Numbered from the stretch's first letter, positions 1 through 5,930 are shown. The stretch is DNA of 8,447 bases from Dehalococcoidia bacterium (GCA_011192055.1 DUES01000163.1:15637-24083), one strand, 5' to 3'. The notes: generated by a model from the sequence alone, not told the origin. Numbers and translations are program-made.

Positions 1-1679
1 TGTTCGCCGGTCCGCAGGCGAATCGAGATAGTCGAGCTTTCCGTCTCTTTATCGCCTATAATGAGCATACAGGGCACCTTGTTAAGCTGTGCGTGCCGTA
101 TCTTGAGGTTCATTCTCTCAGACCTCGCATCAACTTCGACCCTGATACCCGCTTTACGGAGTTCAGATTCAATTTTTCGGGCGTAGTCCAGGTGCCGGTC
201 TGCTACCGGGATTATGGTCGCCTGCACCGGGGCTATCCACACCGGAAAGGCACCGGCATAGTGCTCGATGAGAAGTCCGAAGAACCGTTCCCAGGCGCCG
301 AGCAGTGCTCTATGCACCATGTAAGGCCGGTGCTCCTGCCCGTCCGCTCCCGTATATACCATGTCAAAGCGTTCCGGCAGATTGAAATCAAACTGAATAG
401 TCGTCATCTGCCACTCACGGCCAAGGGCATCATTTATCTTGATATCAATCTTGGGGCCGTAGAACGCACCGCCGCCCTTATCTACTTCATAGGGAAGTCC
501 CATGCCCTCGATAACACTGGTAAGGGCATCCGATGCCTGCTGCCACTGTTCTTCCGTCCCTATTGCCTTCTCAGGTCGTGTGGACAGGTATATCTTGTAG
601 TCATCGAAGCCGAACGCCTTCCACATGTGAAGCGAAAACCGCAGTACTTCGGTAATCTCATCATCAATCTGTTCCGGTGTACAGATAATGTGGGCATCGT
701 CCTGGGTGAAACCCCGCACCCGCAACAATCCGAGCAGTACCCCGCTCCGCTCATAACGGTACACAGTGCCAAGCTCCGCCCAGCGCAGCGGCAGGTCCCG
801 GTAAGAGCGTACCTCCGACTTATAAGCAAGGATATGAAACGGGCAGTTCATCGGCTTGAGGTAGTACTCCTGGCCATCGATATCCATCGGCGAATACATG
901 TTTTCCTGGTAGAAGTCCAGGTGGCCGCTGGTCTCCCAGAGCTTGCTCCGCCCGATGTGCGGCGTATAGAGCAGTTCATAACCGTTGGCGTAGTGTTCGT
1001 TTCGCCAGAAGTCCTCTATAACTGTACGGATTCTGCCTGCCCTGGGTCCATAGATGATAAGCCCGCCACCTATTTCCTCGGATGTAACGTAAAGATTGAG
1101 CTGGCGGTTCAGCCGACGGTGGTCACGCGCCTCCAGATCCTCCATGTGTTTCAGGTGGACCCTCAGCGCCTTTTCGTTAGCAAAGGCAACGCCGTATATC
1201 CTCTGCAGCATCGGGTTTCTCTCGCTGCCCCGCCAGTAGGCACCGGCAATACCTGTCAGTTTGAAAGCACCAATCTTCCCGCTGGAAGCAACGTGAGGGC
1301 CGCGGCACATGTCTGTAAAGGAACCCTGCCTGTATACGGTGACTTTTTCTTCCGGTAACTCGTCAATCAGTTCGAGCTTGTATAGCTGTCCGGTAAAAAG
1401 CCTTCGTGCTTCATCTTTCGTAACGTCTTCTCTCTCAAAGGCTTCATCGGCAGCGACGATTTCCTTCATCTTTGCTTCGATGACCGGCAGGTCTTCGGGA
1501 GTGAGGGTACGCGGCAGGTCGAAATCGTAGTAGAACCCGGCCTCGATTGTCGGTCCGATACCGAACTTTGCATCGGGGAACATGGTCTGAACAGCTTCCG
1601 CCATCACGTGAGCGGCAGAATGCCGCATCATGTCCAGCGACTGCTCAACTCCTGCTATCGTTTCCTCTTCGGGTACCAT
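1..1679 (-). CDS. thrS: Threonyl-tRNA synthetase, lacking TGS domain; C-terminus cut by window edge
   Basis: The enzyme charges tRNA-Thr with threonine in the cytoplasm. I translated 559 codons from ATG 1679 down to base 3 without a stop; roughly the last 20-25 residues lie outside the window. The protein opens directly with the second (editing) domain: HxxxH at residues 20-24 and CxxxH (CRGPH) at 125-129 form the editing-site signature. The class II catalytic core follows: MNCP (C279), motif 2 region RYERSG...RVRGFTQDDAH (309-330, zinc ligand H330), and RPYMVHRA...GAWERF (451-466, zinc ligand H456). The anticodon-binding domain starts near residue 482 (IAPVQ). The usual N-terminal TGS domain (about 60 residues) is absent. 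An in-frame TGA at 1685-1683 lies two codons upstream, so no longer start is possible. GGAG (1694-1691) lies 11 bases before the ATG. It is divergent from the aro operon. Identification is secure. Confidence 0.97.
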   Translation of the reverse strand, partial: MVPEEETIAGVEQSLDMMRHSAAHVMAEAVQTMFPDAKFGIGPTIEAGFYYDFDLPRTLTPEDLPVIEAKMKEIVAADEAFEREDVTKDEARRLFTGQLYKLELIDELPEEKVTVYRQGSFTDMCRGPHVASSGKIGAFKLTGIAGAYWRGSERNPMLQRIYGVAFANEKALRVHLKHMEDLEARDHRRLNRQLNLYVTSEEIGGGLIIYGPRAGRIRTVIEDFWRNEHYANGYELLYTPHIGRSKLWETSGHLDFYQENMYSPMDIDGQEYYLKPMNCPFHILAYKSEVRSYRDLPLRWAELGTVYRYERSGVLLGLLRVRGFTQDDAHIICTPEQIDDEITEVLRFSLHMWKAFGFDDYKIYLSTRPEKAIGTEEQWQQASDALTSVIEGMGLPYEVDKGGGAFYGPKIDIKINDALGREWQMTTIQFDFNLPERFDMVYTGADGQEHRPYMVHRALLGAWERFFGLLIEHYAGAFPVWIAPVQATIIPVADRHLDYARKIESELRKAGIRVEVDARSERMNLKIRHAQLNKVPCMLIIGDKETESSTISIRLRTGE

Positions 1680-1714
1680 TCGTCAGTTTACTCCGTGCAG
1701 AAAATAAGACCTTC

Positions 1715-1731
1715 CGCCTGGGTCGGAGGCG
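1715..1731 (-). promoter_or_regulatory. Small hairpin in the thrS 5' untranslated leader
   Basis: In the predicted about 60-base thrS leader, CGCCU (1731-1727) can pair with AGGCG (1719-1715) around a 7-base loop. No U-tract follows, so it is not a terminator. No T-box consensus element is visible in the leader. It could be a translational control structure, but a 5-bp stem can arise by chance. Confidence 0.25.
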
Positions 1732-1747
1732 AAAAGCTTAACAAATT

Positions 1748-1776
1748 ATTATAGCAGTCGCAGGCTGGCAGTGCAA
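1748..1776 (-). promoter_or_regulatory. thrS promoter, near-consensus sigma-70 type
   Basis: Read on the minus strand, TTGCAC (1776-1771) is followed by a 17-base spacer and a perfect TATAAT (1753-1748). That predicts a transcript start near 1741 and an untranslated leader of about 60 bases before the thrS ATG at 1679. The spacing is ideal and the -10 is consensus. This is a sequence prediction only. Confidence 0.8.
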
Positions 1777-1831
1777 TTGGGCACAGGCAACTTCAGCCGG
1801 TACTGCGTTAAATACATCTGCATGATAATTT

Positions 1832-1850
1832 TATTCAGCAGGTCTGAATA
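1832..1850. promoter_or_regulatory. Perfect inverted repeat, candidate operator between the divergent promoters
   Basis: TATTCAG (1832-1838) and CTGAATA (1844-1850) are perfect 7-base reverse complements around a 5-base centre (CAGGT). The site is centred about 50 bases upstream of the aro -35 and about 65 bases upstream of the thrS -35. That fits an activator or a bidirectional regulator better than a simple repressor blocking either core promoter. A related half-site, CTGAATGG, recurs at 1869-1876 and 1947-1954. The binding protein is unknown. It is not followed by a U-tract, so it is not a terminator. Confidence 0.4.
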
Positions 1851-1889
1851 GCTATGCCGCCTGGTTTTCTGAATGGTCCCGCCTCCATA

Positions 1890-1917
1890 TTGACAATCCG
1901 GGTCACCGTGTGATAGA
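1890..1917 (+). promoter_or_regulatory. Predicted aro operon promoter (TTGACA with extended -10)
   Basis: A consensus -35, TTGACA (1890-1895), is followed after 16 bases by GATAGA (1912-1917), a weak -10 preceded by the extended -10 dinucleotide TG at 1909-1910. The predicted transcript start is about 1923-1925, directly at the leader-peptide ATG (1926). The -35 is strong and the -10 is poor, so the exact start point is uncertain. Its position upstream of the leader peptide and attenuator supports it. Confidence 0.55.
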
Positions 1918-1925
1918 GTCCGACT

Positions 1926-2033
1926 ATGTCAGATACTTACATCTCCCTGAATGGATATTATTGGTATTTCGGGTTTCCGGTGCGCTCGGCGCGCTTGGGA
2001 GGTGTTGGTAATGATAAACGCATAACGCGTTAA
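1926..2033 (+). CDS. Aromatic leader peptide of the aro operon attenuator (35 aa)
   Basis: The frame opens with ATG 1926 and ends at TAA 2031-2033; an in-frame TGA at 1911-1913 limits it upstream. The peptide begins MSDTYISLN and then reads GYYWYFGF at residues 10-17 (codons 1953-1976). Seven of its first 17 residues are aromatic, including five in a row (Tyr-Tyr-Trp-Tyr-Phe), and there are none afterwards. It lies between a promoter and an intrinsic terminator upstream of the seven genes that make the precursor of exactly these amino acids. This is the hallmark of a ribosome-stalling control peptide, as in the trp and pheA leaders of enterobacteria. The product itself probably has no function; the act of translating it is the sensor. 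No clear Shine-Dalgarno precedes the ATG, and the predicted transcript start is so close that the peptide may be read from a leaderless end. The stop codon lies past the antiterminator segment, later than in E. coli trpL. Confidence 0.85.
   Translation: MSDTYISLNGYYWYFGFPVRSARLGGVGNDKRITR
1939..2005 (+). promoter_or_regulatory. Protector (1:2) structure of the aro attenuator
   Basis: ACAUCUCCC (1939-1947) can pair with GGGAGGUGU (1997-2005): nine contiguous pairs including one G-U. The loop encloses the Tyr-Tyr-Trp-Tyr-Phe-Gly-Phe codons (1956-1976). A second GC-rich hairpin nests inside: GGUGCGC (1979-1985) with GCGCGCU (1989-1995), loop UCG, two G-U pairs. Formation of 1:2 ties up the antiterminator strand and so favours termination. 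A ribosome stalled on the aromatic codons would cover or displace 1939-1947 and the base of the nested hairpin. Pairings were found by eye; energies were not computed. Confidence 0.6.
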
Positions 2034-2070
2034 ACTCATACCCCGGAAATACTTTAAGAACCCTCTCAAG
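1994..2070 (+). promoter_or_regulatory. Antiterminator (2:3) pairing of the aro attenuator
   Basis: CUUGGGAGG-GUU (1994-2006, with U2003 bulged) can pair with AACCCUCUCAAG (2059-2070). This gives 12 pairs: nine continuous (one G-U), a single bulge, then three more. It uses eight of the eleven bases of the terminator 5' arm plus most of its loop, so the two structures cannot coexist. The strand 1994-2006 lies 18 bases downstream of the last Phe codon, so a ribosome held in the aromatic run leaves it free. Confidence 0.65.
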
Positions 2071-2100
2071 CAGAGGGTTCTTCTTTTTTTACCGGGGGTA
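2039..2100 (+). other. Long-range helix that could enclose the attenuator terminator
   Basis: UACCCCGG (2039-2046) and CCGGGGGUA (2092-2100) can form eight pairs with one bulged G, bracketing the terminator hairpin and its U-tract. The downstream strand is transcribed only on readthrough, so it cannot help termination. It might fold the readthrough leader or compete with the G-rich aroF ribosome-binding region (2158-2163). This is suggestive only. Confidence 0.3.
2056..2090 (+). terminator. Intrinsic terminator of the aro leader (attenuator)
   Basis: AAGAACCCTCT (2056-2066) and AGAGGGTTCTT (2072-2082) form a perfect 11-bp stem with a CAAGC loop, followed by C and seven T residues (2084-2090). 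It points toward aroF, which starts 79 bases downstream. No complete gene other than the leader peptide lies between the promoter and this terminator, so its role must be conditional termination of the aro transcript. As a Rho-independent terminator it is very convincing. Confidence 0.93.
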
Positions 2101-2157
2101 ATAAATATCAGTAAATAAAAGGGTGTAGCCGTAGTAACAGCAGAATACTACCGGCAC

Positions 2158-2163
2158 GGGGGG
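2158..2163 (+). promoter_or_regulatory. aroF ribosome binding site (G-run)
   Basis: A run of six G residues, preceded by CAC, sits six bases before ATG 2170. It favours that start over the in-frame ATG at 2179, which would be 15 bases away. The N-terminus MIIMK also matches the opening beta strand expected of this protein family. Confidence 0.6.
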
Positions 2164-2169
2164 TTAGAA

Positions 2170-3237
2170 ATGATTATCATGAAGAGTGAGGCTACAAAGG
2201 AAGAGATAGCCAACGTAGTCAAAGAAATCAAGAAATACGGTCTCAGGGCAGATGTTTCCAGAGGGACTTACAGGACCGTAATCGGTCTCATAGGCGACGA
2301 GAGCAAGATACCGTTTTCCCGGTTTGAAATACTACCCGGAGTAAAGGAGGCATTTATGGTTGAAACACCCTACAAGCTGATTAGCCGGGAGTATGCCCGT
2401 ACCTGGGAACCGGAGGCCGAAAACCGGGTGATAAACGTGGGCGATATCAAGATAGGAGGAGAGGAACCGGTTTTCATTGCAGGGCCCTGTGCAATAGAAA
2501 GCAAGGAACAGCTCTTCCGAATTGCCGAAGGTGTAAAAAAAGCCGGAGGCCATATCCTCAGGGGCGGTATCTTCAAACCGCGGACGTCTGTACACTCCTT
2601 CCAGGGACTTGGTGCAAACGGCAAGGAAGGAGCCGAGGAAGCGCTGCACTGGTTACGGGAAGCCGGAAACACCTTCGATATGCCGGTCATAACCGAAATC
2701 AGGGGCGAAAGCCAGGTTGACCTGGTATCCGAGTACGTGGATATCATCCAGATAGGCGCCAGGAATATGTATGACCAGGACCTTATCACCAAGGTCGCCC
2801 AGAAAAAGAAGCCCATCCTTTACAAGAGGCACTTCGGGGCCGGTATTGAAGAATTTCTTTCTTTTACAGAGTACATGGTAGCCGAAGATAATAAGGACAT
2901 CATTTTATGTGAGAGAGGTATATTGCCGCTGGGAAAAGGTAAAAGCTACTTCAGGTACACACTTGATGTTGCTGCGGTACCGGCTATCAGAAGAGAGACA
3001 TACCTTCCCATTATGGTTGACCCGAGCCACGCTGCCGGACGGCGAGACCTGGTGTATGACCTGAGTTGTGCCAGTATTGCCGCCGGTGCCTGCGGGTTGA
3101 TAGTCGAAGTGCATGACAACCCGGTAGAAGCCCTGGTAGACGGTCAGCAGCAGATAACGCCTGATGAACTGGAAGAACTTGTACTTGCCTGCCGCGGGGT
3201 TTACGATGCAGTAAAAAACCGGAAAAATAGGGACTAG
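2170..3237 (+). CDS. aroF: 3-deoxy-7-phosphoheptulonate (DAHP) synthase, type Ibeta with N-terminal regulatory domain
   Basis: It condenses phosphoenolpyruvate and erythrose 4-phosphate to DAHP, the committed first step of the shikimate pathway. The 355-residue protein has an N-terminal ferredoxin-like domain (about 1-70), as in the Thermotoga maritima type enzyme, where it mediates feedback by aromatic amino acids. The TIM-barrel follows. Visible active-site elements are GPCAIE (105-110, metal ligand C107), LRGGIFKPRTS (130-140), QIGARNM (194-200), KR (219-220), DPSH (284-287, metal ligand H287), IVEVH (311-315, E313) and D324 in VDGQQ. All four expected metal ligands are present. The segment after CERG (247-250) reads ILPLGKGKSYFRYTLD, where the family usually has a shorter IRTFE..TRNTLD. 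With this small insertion the protein is a divergent member. It is the first gene after the attenuator and ends 10 bases before aroB. Confidence 0.95.
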   Translation: MIIMKSEATKEEIANVVKEIKKYGLRADVSRGTYRTVIGLIGDESKIPFSRFEILPGVKEAFMVETPYKLISREYARTWEPEAENRVINVGDIKIGGEEPVFIAGPCAIESKEQLFRIAEGVKKAGGHILRGGIFKPRTSVHSFQGLGANGKEGAEEALHWLREAGNTFDMPVITEIRGESQVDLVSEYVDIIQIGARNMYDQDLITKVAQKKKPILYKRHFGAGIEEFLSFTEYMVAEDNKDIILCERGILPLGKGKSYFRYTLDVAAVPAIRRETYLPIMVDPSHAAGRRDLVYDLSCASIAAGACGLIVEVHDNPVEALVDGQQQITPDELEELVLACRGVYDAVKNRKNRD

Positions 3238-3247
3238 GTATCTCAGG

Positions 3248-4327
3248 ATGACAACCGTCAGCGTAAGACTGAAAACTGCCAATTATGACATCCTCGTTGG
3301 GCCCGGGTTACTTGCCGGTATGGGAGACCGCCTGACAGAACTGGGCTTCAGCGGCAGGCTGGTGCTTGTTGCGGATTCCACCGTTAAACAACTGTACGGA
3401 GAAAAACTGGCACAGAGTCTTTCTGCCGCCGGGTTCACGGTCACCACGCTGGCAGGTCCGGAGAGCGAAGAGGAGAAAACGCTGGAGACTGCTGCCAGGC
3501 TCTACCAGGAGCTGACGGATTCCTTTGTGGAGAGGGCAACCCCGATTCTTGCCATGGGCGGTGGAGTAACCGGGGACGTAGCCGGATTTGTCGCCGCCAC
3601 TTACCTTCGCGGCGTACCGCTGGTACACATTCCGACAACTCTCCTCGCCCAGGCCGACAGCAGTCTTGGCGGCAAGACCGGTGTTGACCACGGTCACCTG
3701 AAGAACAAGATTGGAGCCTTCTATCAGCCACGGTTAACGGTATCGGATACGTCCACGCTGAAGAGTCTGCCCCCGAGAATGTTCAGTGAAGGCCTTGCCG
3801 AAGTTATCAAGCATGCCGCAATCAGGGACAAGGAATTCTTCAGTTACCTCGAAAATAATCTCGACCGGATACTGGCTCTGGATGACGATACACTGGAAAC
3901 AATGGTGACCCGCTCAACGGAGATAAAAGCCGCCGTAGTAGAGCAGGATGAGCGTGACCTTGGCCTGCGCAATATCCTCAACTACGGCCATACGACAGGG
4001 CACGCTATTGAATCCGTCTCCAATTTTCGGGTAGGACATGGTCAGGCAGTCGCCTTCGGTATGCTGGCCGCCGCCGGAATCTCACACCGCATGGGGTACC
4101 TGGACAGCACAGCTATTTCCAGGCTGCAGAGACTGCTCGAAAGAGCCGGACTGATGACGGAGATGCCCGAGCTTGACCCTGACCGTATCATCCGGGCAAT
4201 GCAACACGATAAAAAGATTGTGGAAGGCAGGGTACGGTTTGTCCTGCTTCATGAAATAGGGGATGTTTTCGTTACCAATACGGTCAGTCCATCCCTGGTG
4301 AAAGAGGTACTGGTAAACAGACTATGA
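3248..4327 (+). CDS. aroB: 3-dehydroquinate synthase
   Basis: It converts DAHP to 3-dehydroquinate, using NAD as a cofactor and a divalent metal, usually zinc. The 359 residues match the usual family length. The N-terminal nucleotide-binding half has GGGVTGD (104-110), PTTLLAQADSS (129-139) and GGKTG (141-145). The metal-binding half has EGLAEVIKHA (181-190; ligand E185), LNYGHTTGHAIE (244-255; H248 and H252) and VGHGQAVAFGM (262-272; H264). All catalytic positions I can recall are kept. A short TAGG element that includes the aroF stop lies 9 bases upstream of the ATG. The gene ends in an ATGA overlap with aroD, so translation is probably coupled. Confidence 0.97.
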   Translation: MTTVSVRLKTANYDILVGPGLLAGMGDRLTELGFSGRLVLVADSTVKQLYGEKLAQSLSAAGFTVTTLAGPESEEEKTLETAARLYQELTDSFVERATPILAMGGGVTGDVAGFVAATYLRGVPLVHIPTTLLAQADSSLGGKTGVDHGHLKNKIGAFYQPRLTVSDTSTLKSLPPRMFSEGLAEVIKHAAIRDKEFFSYLENNLDRILALDDDTLETMVTRSTEIKAAVVEQDERDLGLRNILNYGHTTGHAIESVSNFRVGHGQAVAFGMLAAAGISHRMGYLDSTAISRLQRLLERAGLMTEMPELDPDRIIRAMQHDKKIVEGRVRFVLLHEIGDVFVTNTVSPSLVKEVLVNRL

Positions 4328-4992
4328 AACCGCCGCGAATTTGCGCTACAATCACCAGTGACGATATCAAGGCAGTACGGAATGTCGAGTCCATGGTCAC
4401 CCTTTTCGAGGTCCGTATCGACCTTATCGGTGACGACTGGACTGAAATTGCGCACCGGCTTACAAAGCCCTGGATAGCCTGCAACCGGAGCGCTGCCGAG
4501 GGCGGTAGCTGGCAGGACAGCGAGGCCAGGAGAATCGAAAAACTCCTCCAGGCAATCGACCTCGGTGCGGACATAATAGACGTTGAGCTGAAAACAAAGA
4601 ACCTGGTCAATCTGGTGAAACTCATCAAGCGAAGGAAGAGGTGCCTGCTCTCCTATCATAACCTGGAAAAGACTCCTTCCGTAGCTGCTATGAAACAGAT
4701 AGTACAGCAACAGATAAAGGCCGGGGCCGACATCTGCAAAATAGTCACCACCGCCAACAGTTTCGAGGATAATATCAGTATTCTGACAGTGATATCCGAG
4801 TTCCCCGAGCAGGCAATCGTTGCCTTCGCCATGGGACCTGCCGGTGCTGTCAGCCGGGTGCTGTGTCCCCTGGCGGGTGGTGAATTTACCTACGCATCAA
4901 TAGCCAGAGGGAAGGAATCCGCTCCCGGGCAGATGACCGTAAACGAACTGCACGAGATTTATAGGACCATGCGGACTGAGGACAGTCCGTAA
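4324..4992 (+). CDS. aroD: 3-dehydroquinate dehydratase, type I
   Basis: It dehydrates 3-dehydroquinate to 3-dehydroshikimate through a Schiff base on lysine. At 222 residues it is slightly shorter than the E. coli enzyme. Type I signatures are present: FEVRID (28-33; E29, R31), R55 followed by EGG, DVELK (86-90; E88), LLSYHN (108-113; catalytic base H112), DICKI (136-140; Schiff-base K139), SR (177-178) and the C-terminal APGQ (200-203; Q203). The start overlaps the aroB stop by four bases, with no strong Shine-Dalgarno of its own, suggesting translational coupling. The last codons fall inside the first unit of a tandem repeat (4971-5011), so the extreme C-terminus (about RTEDSP) may be recently altered. 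Confidence 0.96.
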   Translation: MKPPRICATITSDDIKAVRNVESMVTLFEVRIDLIGDDWTEIAHRLTKPWIACNRSAAEGGSWQDSEARRIEKLLQAIDLGADIIDVELKTKNLVNLVKLIKRRKRCLLSYHNLEKTPSVAAMKQIVQQQIKAGADICKIVTTANSFEDNISILTVISEFPEQAIVAFAMGPAGAVSRVLCPLAGGEFTYASIARGKESAPGQMTVNELHEIYRTMRTEDSP

Positions 4993-5011
4993 GCGGACTG
5001 AAGACAGCCCG
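4971..5011 (+). repeat. Tandem 22-base-period repeat forming two hairpins at the aroD/aroE junction
   Basis: GCGGACTGAGGACAGTCCG (4971-4989) and GCGGACTGAAGACAGCCCG (4993-5011) match at 17 of 19 positions with a 22-base period. The first contains a perfect 7-bp inverted repeat (4972-4978 with 4983-4989, four-base loop) ending just before the aroD stop. The second forms the same hairpin with one mismatch. A third partial copy, CGGACTGAA, lies at 5037-5045. No U-tract follows, so these are not terminators. This is the only sizeable gap in the operon (59 bases). Confidence 0.7.
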
Positions 5012-5051
5012 AAAACAGAGTGAAGGTAATAATAACCGGACTGAAAGAATA

Positions 5052-5930
5052 ATGAGATACACGGACATTTCCGGCAAGACAGGACTTTGCGGTGTGATTG
5101 GCGACCCCATTGAGCATACAATGTCACCTGTCATGCACAATACTGCTTTCCGCGAACTGGAACTGGACTACGTCTATACGGCTTTCAGGGTACGGAGTGA
5201 GGAACTGGGCGAGGCCATCAGAGGTATGCGTGCCCTGAATATCCGGGGGTTGAACGTTACCATCCCCCACAAGGTAAACATAATTCCGTTCCTTGATGAA
5301 GTGGACCCGCTGGCAAAGAAGATAGGTGCAGTCAACACGATTATCAATAATGATGGTTTCCTGACAGGTTATAACACGGATGCACTGGGATTTCTGCAGG
5401 CAATGCTGGATAAACGGATTGACCCGCAGGGCAAAAACGTCCTTGTCATCGGTGCCGGCGGTGCCTCAAGGGCGGTATCCCATATCCTGGCTGAACGCGG
5501 TGCCCGACTCTTCATCTTCAACCGGGTGGAAGAACTGGACTGGGCATACGAATTAGCCGCCAGTGTCAGTTGGCAGTCCGAATACGAAGCCAAGGCCGGT
5601 GAACTGCACCGGCAGAACCTGGCAGCAGTCCTGCCGATCACTGATATACTGGTTAACACCACCAGTGTCGGGATGAGTCCTGATATCAACCGCACGCCGG
5701 TAGATACTGACCTTCTCCGAAAAGAACTGGTCGTTTTCGACATCGTCTATAACCCTAACGAGACACGGTTGCTGAGAGAAGCCGGTTCTGCCGGAGCACA
5801 GACAATCAGGGGAATTGATATGTTAGCCTGGCAGGGAGCGCTCGCATTTGAGAAATGGACCGGAAAACAGGCACCTGTAGACCTTATGAGGAGTGAAGCA
5901 ATCAGGCTGCTGGAGAAACATGAAGACTAA
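5052..5930 (+). CDS. aroE: Shikimate dehydrogenase (NADP-dependent type)
   Basis: It reduces 3-dehydroshikimate to shikimate. The 292-residue protein has the substrate-binding N-terminal half: GDPIEHTMSPVMHN (17-30, the shikimate-contacting serine motif, here HTMSP instead of the usual HSxSP), NVTIPHK (68-74, catalytic K74), GAVNT (92-96) and GYNTDALGF (106-114, catalytic D110). The dinucleotide fold follows with GAGGASRAV (134-142), FNR (156-158), NTTSVGM (202-208) and DIVYNP (230-235), then the closing GIDMLAWQGALAFEKWTG (254-271). All key residues are intact. It begins 59 bases after aroD behind the tandem hairpins, with only a weak purine-rich stretch (GAAAGAA) before the ATG. It ends overlapping aroK by 11 bases. 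Confidence 0.96.
   Translation: MRYTDISGKTGLCGVIGDPIEHTMSPVMHNTAFRELELDYVYTAFRVRSEELGEAIRGMRALNIRGLNVTIPHKVNIIPFLDEVDPLAKKIGAVNTIINNDGFLTGYNTDALGFLQAMLDKRIDPQGKNVLVIGAGGASRAVSHILAERGARLFIFNRVEELDWAYELAASVSWQSEYEAKAGELHRQNLAAVLPITDILVNTTSVGMSPDINRTPVDTDLLRKELVVFDIVYNPNETRLLREAGSAGAQTIRGIDMLAWQGALAFEKWTGKQAPVDLMRSEAIRLLEKHED

Noticed and set aside
721..760. Leu in ThrRS motif 2 (GVLLGLLRVR) where E. coli has His
   Set aside because: This position varies among functional ThrRS enzymes (Asn in B. subtilis, from memory), so it is not evidence of altered function.
93..1358. A 421-codon open frame on the plus strand
   Set aside because: It lies entirely antisense to thrS, whose minus-strand translation carries all ThrRS motifs. 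The plus-strand product has no recognisable domain.
1680..1741. T-box riboswitch controlling thrS
   Set aside because: The predicted leader is only about 60 bases, with no T-box consensus and no terminator on the minus strand.
1801..1829. A second plus-strand promoter ending in GATAAT (1824-1829)
   Set aside because: The -10 resembles consensus, but the hexamer 17 bases upstream (TACTGC) is a poor -35, and a better promoter lies closer to the leader peptide.
1951..2025. Alternative short ORF from ATG 1951 in another frame of the leader
   Set aside because: It has no aromatic clustering and no ribosome binding site. The frame from 1926 explains the context far better.
5893..5919. Longer aroK start at ATG 5893
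   Set aside because: It would add nine unconserved residues within aroE, and GGAG at 5912-5915 supports ATG 5920.
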